64,000 bases of DNA, taken from NCBI RefSeq assembly GCF_045679555.1, contig NC_092094.1, positions 15,762,612 through 15,826,611 on the forward strand, in the 5' to 3' direction. The position numbers were made by a program, and so were the translations under genes. Within the stretch, counting starts at the first letter, position 1; each line of letters starts with the position of its first letter. The notes below the pieces were generated by a model that saw only the letters and a list, made by a program, of their open reading frames with translations, had not been told where the DNA came from and made no database searches. Source of the stretch: Salvelinus alpinus (taxonomy: Eukaryota; Chordata; Actinopteri; Salmoniformes; Salmonidae). Shown one piece after another: positions 40,860 through 50,762 of the stretch.

Positions 40860-41060
40860 TCTCCTCCTTCAGGGTTCTTCTTCTTCTTTGGACTTTATAT
40901 GGCGGTTGGCAAACAACTCTAAGGTACATTACCACCACCAACTGGACTGGAGTGTGGACCGCAGTTCATCTTTCAATTACCCACATGGGTATATGCTCCT
41001 AAAAACCAATGAGGAGATGGGAGACGCAGGACTTGCAGACCGTCGAGCTTCACAAATAGA
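40860..41060. mobile_element. Unclassified dispersed repeat
   Basis: The segment with CTTCTTCTTTGGACTTTATA and TAAGGTACATTACCACCACC resembles a repeat seen often in fish genomes. No coding capacity. Confidence 0.4.
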
Positions 41061-41100
41061 ACCAAGTTCTATTTTCAAGCACAAAACATTTTAGCGGGGG

Positions 41101-41540
41101 CTAGTTAATTCCCAACAATTCTACACATTTTGCCATGGGGCGGAGAGACAATTTTAAAGTTGTATAACTAATTTGCTGGAATTCTACAAATTTTGCCATG
41201 GGTGGAGGGAAAATCAGCAGTCTTAATTGCAAATTTACTGCAATTCCACACATTTTGCCATAGGATGGAAATAAATGTATGCAGTTTTTAATATATTTGA
41301 GTGAGATTGACTTACAAATCAAATGGGGGCCCCCCGGTCGGTAATGATTACAGGGTTTTCTTCTGGATCAAAATGGGGCTTAGGTGGTATGGCATGGTTG
41401 GGTCTGGCCATGCACGTGACCAATTAAGCACTTGCGGATTGAACCTCCTGTTGGCTACAGTGATTTTTCTTTGCTATTTTAAAGCTAATTTCCTGCAATT
41501 ATACACATTTTGACATGTGGCAGAGACTACATTTTCCATA
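41101..41540. repeat. Degenerate tandem repeat
   Basis: A unit of about 70 bp with core ATTCTACACATTTTGCCATG occurs about four times (41125, 41190, 41255, 41500) with much divergence. Confidence 0.6.
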
Positions 41541-41665
<125 letters not shown>

Positions 41666-41716
41666 AAAAGCAACTTTTTTGTCCATTAAAATTAAAACAT
41701 CAAATTGTAGACATAG

Positions 41717-42053
41717 TGTCACAATCGTTGGAATAAATGGACCAAGGCGCAGCGTGCGTAGAGTTCCACATGTTTATTAGATGAAACTCACAAAAAAACA
41801 ATAAAGAGTAACAATACGTGAAGCAAATGCAGTGCTCACAGGCACTACACAAAAACAAGATCCCACAAAAACCCAGTGGGAAAAGGCTGCCTAAATATGA
41901 TCCCCAATCAGAGACAACGATAAACAGCTGCCTCTGATTGGGAACCATACCAGGCCAACATAGAAATACAAAAACGAGAGTACCCACCCTAGTCACACCC
42001 TGACCTAACCAAAATAGAGAATAAAAAGTATCTCTAAAGGTCAGGGCATGACA
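41717..42053 (-). mobile_element. Solo LTR of the copy A-C family
   Basis: A single LTR, TGTCA...TGACA, flanked by the 5-bp duplication CATAG (41712-41716 and 42054-42058). Contains the paired CAATCAGAGACAACGATAAA and CTCTGATTGGGAACCATA blocks typical of this family. Confidence 0.9.
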
Positions 42054-42243
42054 CATAGTTAATGTTGTAAATGACTATTGTAGCTGGAAACGGCAGATTT
42101 TTCATGGAATATCTACATAGGCGTACAGAGGCCCATTATCATCAACCATCACTCCTGTGTTCCAATGACACGTTGTGTTAGCTAATCCAAGTTTATAATT
42201 TTAAAAAGCTAATTGATCATTAGAAAACCATTTTGCAATTATG

Positions 42244-42910
42244 TTAGCACAGCTGAAAACTGTTGTGCTGTTTAATGCTGATTAAAGAAGCAACAAAAGT
42301 GGCCTTCTTTAGACTAGATGAGTATCTGGAGCATCAGCATTTGTGGGTTCGATTACAGGCTGAAAATGCCCAGAAACAAAACTTTCGTCAGTCTATTCTT
42401 GTTCTGAGAAATGAAGGCTATTCCATGCGAGAAATTGTAGAGAAACTGAAGATCTCGTACAATGCTGTGTACTACTCCCTTCACAGAACAGCGCAAACTG
42501 GCTCTAACCAGAATAGAAAGAGGAGTGGGAGGCCCCGGTGCACAACTGAGCAAGAGTACAAGTACATTAGTACATAGTTTGAGAAAGAGACACATCACAA
42601 GTCCTCAACTGGCAGCTTCATTAAATAGTACCTGAAAAACACCAGTCTCAACGTCAACAGTAAAGAGGCGACACCGGGATGCTGGCCTTCTAGGCAGAGT
42701 TGAAAAGAAAAATCCATATCTCAGACCGGCCGATACAAATACAAGATTAAGATGGGCAAAAGAACACAGACACTGGACAGAGGTACTCTGCCTAGAAGGC
42801 CAGCATCCCGGAGTCGTCTCTTCACTGTTGACGTTGAGACTGGTGTTTTGCGGGTACTATTTAATGAAGCTGCCAGTTGAGGACTTGTGAGGCGTCTGTT
42901 TCTCAAACAG
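42244..42910. mobile_element. Tc1-like fragment with fold-back arms
   Basis: The plus-strand segment 42263-42577 encodes a Tc1-type N-terminal region (FRQSILVLRNEGYSMREIVE, KLKISYNAVYYSL). Then 42577-42701 recurs as its reverse complement at 42785-42910 (RLTSPQLAASLNSTRKTP on the minus strand), leaving a loop of about 85 bp. The second arm replaces the rest of rpgrip1l exon 12. Confidence 0.8.
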
Positions 42911-43039
42911 TCGCCGTGCCGATGTGGATTTCCTGGAGGTTCTCTCCTCGCTCCAGGTGAATGGTCTTGTCAAACTCTTCGGCCACGTCGTCGTCGGTGA
43001 TGTTGGGTTTGGTGCCTTAGGCGATGTCTTTCAGTTGGG
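42911..43039 (-). pseudogene. rpgrip1l: rpgrip1l exon 12, with stop and 3' truncation
   Basis: From the last acceptor of the minisatellite it reads AQLKDIA, TAA (43017-43019, replacing a Tyr codon), [33 protein letters not shown]. The match then ends where Tc1 sequence starts. The phase fits exon 11 exactly. Confidence 0.9.
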
Positions 43040-44052
43040 CTGCAGGGTGAATGGAGAGAGTACAGTACAACAACGTCTTTCAGTTGGGCTGCAGGGTGAA
43101 TGGAGAGAGTACAGTACAACAATGTCTTTCAGTTGGGCTGCAGGGTGAATGGAGAGAGTACAGTACAACAATGTCTTTCAGTTGGGCTGCAGGGTGAATG
43201 GAGAGAGTACAGTACAACAACGTCTTTCAGTTGGGCTGCAGGGTGAATGGAGAGAGCACAGTACAACAATGTCTTTCAGTTGGGTTGCAGGGTGAATGGA
43301 GAGAGCACAGTACAACGATGTCTTTCAGTTGGGTTGCAGGGTGAATGGAGAGAGTACAGTACAACAATGTCTTTCAGTTGGGTTGCAGGGTGAATGGAGA
43401 GAGTACAGTACAACGATGTCTTTCAGTTGGGCTGCAGGGTGAATGGAGAGAGTACAGTACAACAATGTCTTTCAGTTGGGCTGCAGGGTGAATGGAGAGA
43501 GCACAGTAAAACAATGTCTTTCAGTTGGGCTGCAGGGTGAATGGAGAGAGTACAGTACAACGATGTCTTTCAGTTGGGCTGCAGGGTGAATGGAGAGAGT
43601 ACAGTACAACAATGTCTTTCAGTTGGGCTGCAGGGTGAATGGAGAGAGTACAGTACAACAATGTCTTTCAGTTGGGCTGCAGGGTGAATGGAGAGAGTAC
43701 AGTACAACAATGTCTTTCAGTTGGGTTGCAGGGTGAATGGAGAGAGTACAGTACAACGATGTCTTTCAGTTGGGCTGCAGGGTGAATGGAGAGAGTACAG
43801 TACAACAATGTCTTTCAGTTGGGCTGCAGGGTGAATGGAGAGAGTACAGTACAACAATGTCTTTCAGTTGGGCTGCAGGGTGAATGGAGAGAGTACAGTA
43901 CAACAATGTCTTTCAGTTGGGCTGCAGGGTGAATGGAGAGAGTACAGTACAACAATGTCTTTCAGTTGGGCTGCAGGGTGAATGGAGAGAGTACAGTACA
44001 ACAATGTCTTTCAGTTGGGCTGCAGGGTGAATGGAGAGAGCACAGTAAAACA
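43024..44052. repeat. 49-bp minisatellite containing a splice acceptor, 21 copies
   Basis: Twenty-one units of exactly 49 bp (CTTTCAGTTGGGCTGCAGGG core, spaced at 43027, 43076 ... 44007) with a few single-base variants. On the minus strand each unit carries a pyrimidine-rich stretch and CACCCTGCAG followed by CCCAACTGAAAGACAT, which is the 3' splice site and the first 16 bases of rpgrip1l exon 12. Confidence 0.95.
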
Positions 44053-44182
44053 AGAACACCTGTTTCAGTTACAGAGAGAAATACTAAACCGGACACGACC
44101 AAACTACACAAAACTAGACAAAACAACACAAAACAACTAAATCAACACAGTACACAACAATCTTGTAGGAAGAAATCAACAC

Positions 44183-44300
44183 CCTCTAGTTTCTTAATCT
44201 TGACAGCCCTCATGTCCAGCAGCTGGGAAAGATGTTCCAACTTCAGCTCGTACTCTAGTTTGGAGTCATTCATCTTACGTGTCACTGCTTCAAGTTCCAC
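44183..44300 (-). pseudogene. rpgrip1l: rpgrip1l exon 11
   Basis: It reads VELEAVTRKMNDSKLEYELK, LLDMRAVKIKKLE. Acceptor TCTCAG, donor GTGTTG, phase 1. About 110 residues expected between exons 10 and 11 are absent; only about 140 bp separate them. Confidence 0.9.
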
Positions 44301-44440
44301 CTGAGACACAGGAAAACAGTGACATTATCTACAAAGTATGTCACCTGATCAAGTAAAAAAACAACAACAAAAAAAATGTTTGTAAATCTGAATTCACACA
44401 AAACAATTTTAAAGACACAAAGGTCCTGGTCGACTGATAC

Positions 44441-44530
44441 TTCTTTCAACCTTGATCTTTGCCAGAATCTCGTTTTGGTCTGTCAGGTCAGACTTCAGTG
44501 CTACCTCTAGCTGGGCTAGATGTTCCCGGA
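44441..44530 (-). pseudogene. rpgrip1l: rpgrip1l exon 10, truncated
   Basis: It reads REHLAQLEVALKSDLTDQNE and ILAKIKVER. The first part of the exon and a usable acceptor are not found; the upstream 80 bp do not match. Confidence 0.85.
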
Positions 44531-44655
44531 TTACGTAGAAAGCACCGGGAATACAAAACCAAATGTAATCCACAAAATAGTCATGCATAAAAAAGTTTTT
44601 AATATAGGATTTCAACATGCAAAGAAAAATACAAACGTGGAGTCAAATCCCTCAC

Positions 44656-44729
44656 CTGTTCATTAGTTTATCACAGTTCTCCTTTAGCAGCTCTCTCTCC
44701 TTCTCCAGGTCATGGATTCGCTCCTGCAA
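44656..44729 (-). pseudogene. rpgrip1l: rpgrip1l exon 9
   Basis: Frame open: LQERIHDLEKERELLKENCD, KLMN. Acceptor CACAG, donor GTGAGG. Confidence 0.9.
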
Positions 44730-44859
44730 CTGTGTTTCATTTAAAAGAGGATAGTTAATTAGTCAAAAGGTTAGCCAAGAGTTTCCCTACGATGTTGAGA
44801 CTGTATCAGCCTCATCAAATTGCTCTTGATAAGAGAGTCTACTAAAAGGCTAAACCAAA

Positions 44860-44984
44860 GGGCTGTTTCCAAGACACAGATTAAGCCTAGTCCAGGACTA
44901 TAAAGCATGCTCAATGGAGAATCTCCATTGAAAGTGCTTTTTTAGTCGAGGACTTGGCTTAACCTGTGTCTGGGAAACCAGCCC
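44860..44984. mobile_element. Angel-type fold-back MITE
   Basis: A nearly perfect palindrome: GGGCTGTTTCCAAGACACAG at one end and its reverse complement at the other. Same family as 22339-22463. Confidence 0.85.
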
Positions 44985-45003
44985 AAATGTATTGCAAGGT
45001 TAC

Positions 45004-45140
45004 CTCCTCTGTGAGAATGAGTTGGCCTGTAGATGGCTCTCCAGGCCAAGACTCCTCACTTGCTTGTCTTTCAGATGGCCCGTGAGCTTGTCCATCTTGG
45101 CCATCACAGCTTCATGACTGGCCTTCGGGGTCCACTGATT
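45004..45140 (-). pseudogene. rpgrip1l: rpgrip1l exon 8
   Basis: It reads SHEAVMAKMDKLTGHLKDKQ and SLGLESHLQANSFSQRR. It ends in phase 2, but exon 9 needs phase 0. Relative to ERRIEE in other species about 10 bases appear to be missing before the donor. Confidence 0.88.
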
Positions 45141-45349
45141 CTGCAATCACAACATAGGGGTCATTACCATGGTGACTGGGTTTAAACAGTATGTGTTCTT
45201 TTGAAAGAACAAGTTATTTGAAGTTTCCATGACGACTATTGATTACAATGTGCTGGGGAGACCAAAACATTTTCCAAAAGTTTGCCCACCCATGTGCTAG
45301 AGCATTGCTAATCAACTAGTGTCTCCTGTAACATGCTGTTGTGTTTCAC

Positions 45350-45455
45350 CTCTTGGAGTTGTAGGAATCTGCCCTCGAGCACAGTGAATGCGTTGCCCTT
45401 CTCAACTAGCTGTTTCTGCAGCCGGATCATCTCCACCTTGTCCTTGATAGTAGAC
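45350..45455 (-). pseudogene. rpgrip1l: rpgrip1l exon 7
   Basis: Frame open: [30 protein letters not shown]. Acceptor CTCCAG, donor GTGAAA. Confidence 0.92.
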
Positions 45456-45640
45456 CTGGAGACACCACAACACAATACAAGGGGTATGCTTTTGTTCATT
45501 ATTCCCCATATAGTGTGTGTGTGTATTTGTACGTTATTTATTATTTCAAATAATTACCGAGGGGGTAGATCAGCTTTAACATTGCAAATAGACTTTAGCT
45601 TCCATCTATGTAATTGTCTGCATCATTTCCAATCCACAAT

Positions 45641-47114
45641 ATAAACTCAGAAAAAAAGAAACGTCCTCTCACTGTCAACTGCGTTTATTTTCAGCAAACT
45701 TAACATGTGTAAATATTTGTATGAACATAACAAGATTCAACAACTGAGACATAAACTGAACAAGTTCCACAGACATGTGACTAACAGAAATGGAATAATG
45801 TGTCCCTGAACAAAGGGGGGTCAAATCAAAAGTAACAGTCAGTATCTGGTGTGGCCACCAGCTGCATTAAGTACTACAGTGAATCTCCTCCTCATGGACT
45901 GCACCAGATTTGCCAGTTCTTGCTGTGAGATGTTACCCCACTCTTCCACCAAGGCACCTGCAAGTTCCCGGACATTTTGGGGGGGAATGGCCCTAGCCCT
46001 CACCCTCCGATCCAACAGGTCCCAGACGTGCTCAATGGGATTGAGATCCGGGCTCTTCGCTGGCCATGGCAGAACACTGACATTCCTGTCTTGCAGGAAA
46101 TCATGCACAGGTCGAGCAGTATGGCTGGTGGTATTGTCATGCTGGAGGGTCATGTCAGGATGAGCCTGCAGGAAGGGTACCACATGAGGGAAGAGGATGT
46201 CTTCCCTGTAACGCACAGCGTTGAGATTGCCTGCAATGACAACAAGCTCAGTCCGATGAAGCTGTGACACACCACCCCAGACCATGACGGACCCTCCACC
46301 TCCAAATCGATCCCGCTCCAGAGTACAGGCCTCGGTGTAATGCTCATTCCTTCGACGATAAACGCAAATCCGACCATCACCCCTGGTGAGACAAAACCAC
46401 AACTTGTCAGTGAAGAGCACTTTTTGTCAGTCCTTTCTGGTTCAGCGATGGTGGATTTGTGCCCATAGGCAACGTTGTTTCCGGTGATGTCTGGTGAGGA
46501 CCTGCCTTACAACAGACCTACAAGCCCTCAGTCCAGCCTCTCTCAGCCTATTGTTGACAGTCTGAGCACTGATGGAGGGATTGTGCGTTCCTGGTGTAAC
46601 TCGGGCAGTTGTTGTTGCCATCCTGTACCTGTCCCGCAAGTGTGGTGTTCAGATGTACCGATCCTGTGCAGGTGTTGTTACCCGTGGTCTGCCACTGCGA
46701 GAAGGATCAGCTGTCCGTCCTGTCTCCTGTAGCGCTTATGCGTCTCACAGTACAGACATTGCAATTTATTGCCCAGGCCACATCTGCAGTCCTCATGCCT
46801 CCTTGCAGCATGCCTAAGGCACGTTCACGCAGATGAGCACGGACCCTGGGCATTTTTCTTTTGGTGTTTTTCAGAATCAGTAGAAAGGCCTCTAGTGTCC
46901 TATGTTTTCATAACTGTGACTGTAATTGCCTACCGTCTGTAAGCTGTTAGTGTCTTAACGACCGTTCCACAGGTGCATGTTCATAAATTGTGCATGTTCA
47001 TAAAAAGCATGGGAAACAGTGTTTAAACCCGTTACAATGAAGACCTGTGAAGTTATTTTGATTTTTACGAGACAGGGTCCTGAAAAAGGGACGTTTCTTT
47101 TTTTGCTGAGTTTA
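45641..47114 (-). mobile_element. Tc1-like transposon
   Basis: Inverted ends ATAAACTCAG...AAAGAAACGTCC at both sides, in the rpgrip1l intron between exons 6 and 7. The right end lies against the second piggyBac-like copy. Confidence 0.92.
45839..46853 (-). pseudogene. Tc1 transposase, broken
   Basis: It starts near MPRVRAHLRERALGML (46853), HTH part around 46639-46442 (SISAQTVNNRLREAGLRACR), then the catalytic part 46420-45839 with GGSVMVWGGVS, LQHDNTTSHTARPVHDFLQD and SPDLNPIEHVWDLLDRRVR. At least one frame change near 46430 breaks it. Confidence 0.88.
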
Positions 47115-47119
47115 TATTT

Positions 47120-48258
47120 TTTTGCTACAACTTTTTCAAAATGGGACTTCATGTTACACAATACATATATGTTTTGTTCAATAAAGTTCATATTTATATC
47201 CAAAAACCTCAGTTTACATTGGCGCCATGTTCAGAAATGCCTCCATATCCAGAGAAATTGCAGAGAGCCACATCAAATAATAGAAATACTCATCATAAAC
47301 TTTGATGAAAGATACATGTTTTACATAGAATTAAAGATACACTTGTTCTTAATGCAACCGCTGTGTCAGATTTCAAAAAGCTTTACGGAAAAAGCACAAT
47401 ATTCAATAATCTAAGAACAGCGTTCAGCCACAAAAGGAAGCCATACAGTTACCCGCCAAATTGTGCAGTCAACAAAACTCATAAATAGCATTATAAATCT
47501 TCACTTACCTTTGCTGATCTTCGTCGGAATGCACTCCCAGGACTCCCACTTCCACAAGAAATGTTTGTTTTGTTCGGTAATGTTCATCATTTATGTCCAA
47601 ATAGCTATTTTTGTTAGCGTGTTTGGTAAACAAATCCAAAGTCAGGAAGCGCGTTCACTAAAAGCAGACGAAATGTCAAAAAGTTCCGTAACAGTCAGTA
47701 AAAACATGTCAAACGATGTATTGAATCAATCTTTAGGATTTTTTTTACATAAATCTTCAATAAAGTTCCAACCGGAGAATTCCATTGTCTTCAGAAGTGC
47801 GATGGAACAGAGCTCCCTCTCATGTGAACACGCATGGTCAGAGCATGGTCAGCTCATGATAGACCTTACTCATTCCCGTCCCCTTCGGCCCCACCTCACA
47901 GTACAAGCATCAGACAAGGTTCTACATACTGTTGACATCTAGTGGAAGCCGTAGGAAGTGCAAACTGACCCATATCCCACTGTGTATTCGATAGGCGATG
48001 AGTTGAAAACCTACAAACCTCAGATTTCCCACTTCCTGGTTGGATTTGTTTCTCAGGTTTTTGCCTGCCATATGAGTTCTGTTATACTCACAGACATCAT
48101 TCAAACAGTTTTAGAAACTTCAGAGTGTTTTCTATCCAATACTAATAATACTATGCATATATTAGCAACTGGGACTGAGGAGCAGGCAGTTTACTCTGGG
48201 CATCTCTGGGCACCTTTTCATCCAAGCTACTCAATACTGCCCCTGCAGCCATAAGAAT
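47120..48258 (-). mobile_element. piggyBac-like non-autonomous element, copy 2 (partial)
   Basis: The same sequence as the element at 50763-52626 in opposite orientation: the end TTCTTATGGCTGCAGGGGCA is at 48258 and the inner block TGTAACATGAAGTCC at about 47150. The far end is missing at the Tc1 boundary. No transposase frame. Confidence 0.8.
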
Positions 48259-48484
48259 TTCCAGCTTCACCTGGAATGCTTTTCCAACAGTCCTGAAGGA
48301 GTTCCCACATGTGCTGAGCACTTGTTGGCTACTTTACCTTCACTCTGTGGTCAGAATCATCCCAAACCATCTCAATTTGGTTGAGGTCGGGGGATTGTGA
48401 AGGCCAGTAAAAATAGTAAAAATAAAGAAAAACCCTTGAATGAGTAGGTGTTCTAAAACTTTTTACCAATAGTGTATATGTTAC

Positions 48485-48627
48485 CTCTGTCCAGTGGTCT
48501 ACTGATTCACAGGTGGAGGAGTGATTATTCAAACCCTCTCTCTTTCCTCCTCAGCTGGTCTCTCAGCAGCTCTGCTGCTCTGTCCATATCCTCTATGTGA
48601 GACCGTTCAGTCTCGATCACATTCTCA
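48485..48627 (-). pseudogene. rpgrip1l: rpgrip1l exon 6, with nonsense and frameshift
   Basis: It reads ENVIETERSHIEDMDRAAEL and LRDQLRRKERGFE, then TAA (48525-48527) where relatives have Leu, then SLLHL. The exon 7 frame is only reached after a 1-nt shift, and that frame has a TAG. These are clear inactivating changes. Confidence 0.9.
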
Positions 48628-48656
48628 CTAACAGACACAGAGCGAAAGGGCGAGGC

Positions 48657-48748
48657 AGAGAGAGGAGAGAAAGAAAGAGAGAGAGAGAGGAGAGAGAGAG
48701 AGATGAAAGAGGGGGAGAGAGAGGAGGGAGAGAGAGAGAGAGAGAAAG
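48657..48748. repeat. (GA)n purine-rich low complexity
   Basis: About 90 bp of GAGA/GGAGA in the rpgrip1l intron between exons 5 and 6. Confidence 0.92.
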
Positions 48749-48844
48749 GCATTACTATGACAGATGGAATGTTGCTAACATGGAGCAAAAACACTACAGA
48801 GGCACTGAATCCTTCACAGTGTAGCTGATGAGAACCGTACATAC

Positions 48845-48950
48845 AGGTTCCGGATCTCAGCTCTGGTGTCGTCCAGCAGACTGTGTCCATATTTGGGCAG
48901 TAGACCCTGGGGGGGCCTGCCACTCACCTCCACCTCCACACTCCTGGGTC
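48845..48950 (-). pseudogene. rpgrip1l: rpgrip1l exon 5
   Basis: Frame open: LLPKYGHSLLDDTRAEIRNL. Acceptor CTCCAG, donor GTATGT, phase 2. Confidence 0.9.
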
Positions 48951-49277
48951 CTGGAGGGGACACAGACACAGACACATCAAGGCTTACAGTTTAATCAGGT
49001 GTATTAGTGCAGGTCAAAAACAAACATGTGCATTAAAGGGGGGGAGAAATACTGCTAACACAGGCATGCCCAGAGTTTGAGGCTTTGTTGGCCAGAGTAT
49101 AAAGCATAGACATCATATATTCATCATACATGACAGTTTTAGAGAGCAACAGGTCAGAGGTCTCAGCTGACCCTGTGACTCTCAACATGTGTGTTTCTGG
49201 GGGTTGGGGAAAAGGCAGAAGATACATTTCCGTTCTAACCAAATGGAAAATAAAGTATCCATTCTATTTCTTTTCAC

Positions 49278-49452
49278 CTCTGGGAGCAGTGGGGGGTGTG
49301 ACCGTGTCCTCCCTCAGCCTCCGCAGGCCCGTGTTGACGCGTGATTGGACATGGCCGTAGGGGGTGGTTTGTTTGCTCTGCGTCTGCAGGTGCTGTTTGG
49401 CGGCCAGCAGACACTGCTTCAGGGCCTCATTCTGCATCTGCAGCTCCTGGAC
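49278..49452 (-). pseudogene. rpgrip1l: rpgrip1l exon 4
   Basis: Intact frame: VQELQMQNEALKQCLLAAKQ, HVQSRVNTGLRRLRE. Donor GTGAAA. Coiled-coil region. Confidence 0.92.
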
Positions 49453-49554
49453 CTTGAATTCAATTTTATTTGGGGTTGCAAATAAACAAAACATACAATC
49501 GATAAGATGCGCATTTCAAATCCCAGAAGATAACACATGGAAACACTGTCTGTG

Positions 49555-49653
49555 TCCCAAATGGCACCCTATTCCCTGCACTACTTTTGACCAGAGCCCT
49601 AGTAAAAACTAGTGCACTATACAGGGAATAATAAGGGTACCATTTTGGACGCA
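49555..49653. mobile_element. Palindromic MITE
   Basis: AAATGGCACCCTATTCCCTG at the left and its inverted copy at the right. The family recurs at 56338, 56974 and 62152. Confidence 0.75.
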
Positions 49654-49678
49654 CCCACTTATTTTCGAAGTGGTCCAC

Positions 49679-49805
49679 CTTCTCCTGCAGCTCCTCCATC
49701 ATCTCCTCTAGCTCCACGTCCCAGCCCCCTGGATGCACCACGCCTGCAGATATTTGCTCCAACCGCCAACGGTCCTTCACCAAGTGCACCAGCTTGGTGG
49801 CCATC
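49679..49805 (-). pseudogene. rpgrip1l: rpgrip1l exon 3
   Basis: Intact frame: MATKLVHLVKDRWRLEQ to EEMMEELQEK. To stay in frame with exon 4 the donor must be GTGGAC, a poor site (no G at +5). Confidence 0.88.
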
Positions 49806-49887
49806 CTGTGAAAAGCCAAGGTGAAATTAAATAAGTTAGAGCGTCCATATAATGGGAATAGAAGAAAGGGTTAGAAATCCACATATG

Positions 49888-50378
49888 GCCTCCCGAGTGG
49901 TGCAGTGGTCTAAGGCATTGTATTGCAGTTCTTCAAGCATCACTACAGACCTGGGTTCGATCCCAGGCTGTGTCACAGGCGGCCGTGCCCGGGAGACCAA
50001 TGAGGCGGTGCACAGTTAGCCCAGCGTTGTCTGGGTTAGGGGAGAGTTTGGCCGGCTGGGATTTCCTTGTCCCATCTCGCTCTAGCGACTCCTTGTGGCG
50101 GGCCGGGCGCCTGCAAGCTGACTTCGGTTGCCAGATGGATGTGATTCCTCCAACACATTGGTGTGGCTGGCTTCTGAGTTAAGCGAGCAGTGTGTCAAGA
50201 AGCAGTGCGGCTTGGCAGGGTCGTGTTTCGGAGGATGCATGGCTCTTGACCTTCACCTCTCCCGTGTCCTTAAGGGAATTGCAGCGATGGGACAAGACTG
50301 TAACTATCAATTGGATTTCATGAAATTGGGGAGAAAAGGGGTTAAAAATACCCCCCCCCAAAAAAATATATATATTTA
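49888..50378 (+). mobile_element. Long tRNA-derived SINE with 15-bp target duplication
   Basis: Head GCCTCCCGAGTGGTGCAGTG, B box GGGTTCGATCC, a long GC-rich body and an A-rich end. Flanked by perfect 15-bp copies AGAAATCCACATATG (49873-49887 and 50379-50393), a hallmark of LINE-driven insertion. It sits in the rpgrip1l intron. Confidence 0.93.
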
Positions 50379-50483
50379 AGAAATCCACATATGAAGAATT
50401 CTCAGACGCTAAGGTTTGATACTGTAGGGTCATGCATTGGGATTGAAACCTTTATTGTGTGTATGCAGGCGTGCAGTTCTCAC

Positions 50484-50628
50484 CTCTTGATTTTGTCTTC
50501 CTGTTTCTGGGTGTGTTGTTTGTGGAGCAGGTTATCCTCATGGAGCTGTAGGAACCGGTCTTCCAGCTCCTCTCTGCTCACCCGCGAGATCGCCTGCCGT
50601 GCACAGGTATTCTGGGCCATCAGCGACT
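50484..50628 (-). pseudogene. rpgrip1l: rpgrip1l exon 2
   Basis: Intact frame: [32 protein letters not shown]. Acceptor TTTGCAG, donor GTGAGA. Confidence 0.92.
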
Positions 50629-50714
50629 CTGCAAACAGAGCCAGGAAGTTACCGCCAGTTTAGAGACAAACATAAGGTAAAGTAAAGTAAGGTGAAGTTC
50701 AAGCCATTACTAAC

Positions 50715-50762
50715 CTGGTAATCCCACTCCAACTTGAGGGAGGTTTAGGGTGATGTCTTTAA
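50715..50762 (-). pseudogene. rpgrip1l: rpgrip1l coding exon 1, 3' half
   Basis: After the insertion the exon resumes with KDITLNLPQVGVGLP and donor GTTAGT. Removing the element and one TTAA would rejoin VPV to KDI in frame, as in other vertebrates (VPVKD-type). Confidence 0.9.

Noticed and set aside
43024..44052. CRISPR-like regular array
   Set aside because: Units are contiguous copies without unique spacers, in a vertebrate genome.
49888..49960. tRNA gene
   Set aside because: The tRNA-like A and B boxes are the head of a SINE with a 15-bp target duplication. The same applies to 24905-24973, 26870-26936, 39542-39610 and 54630-54700.
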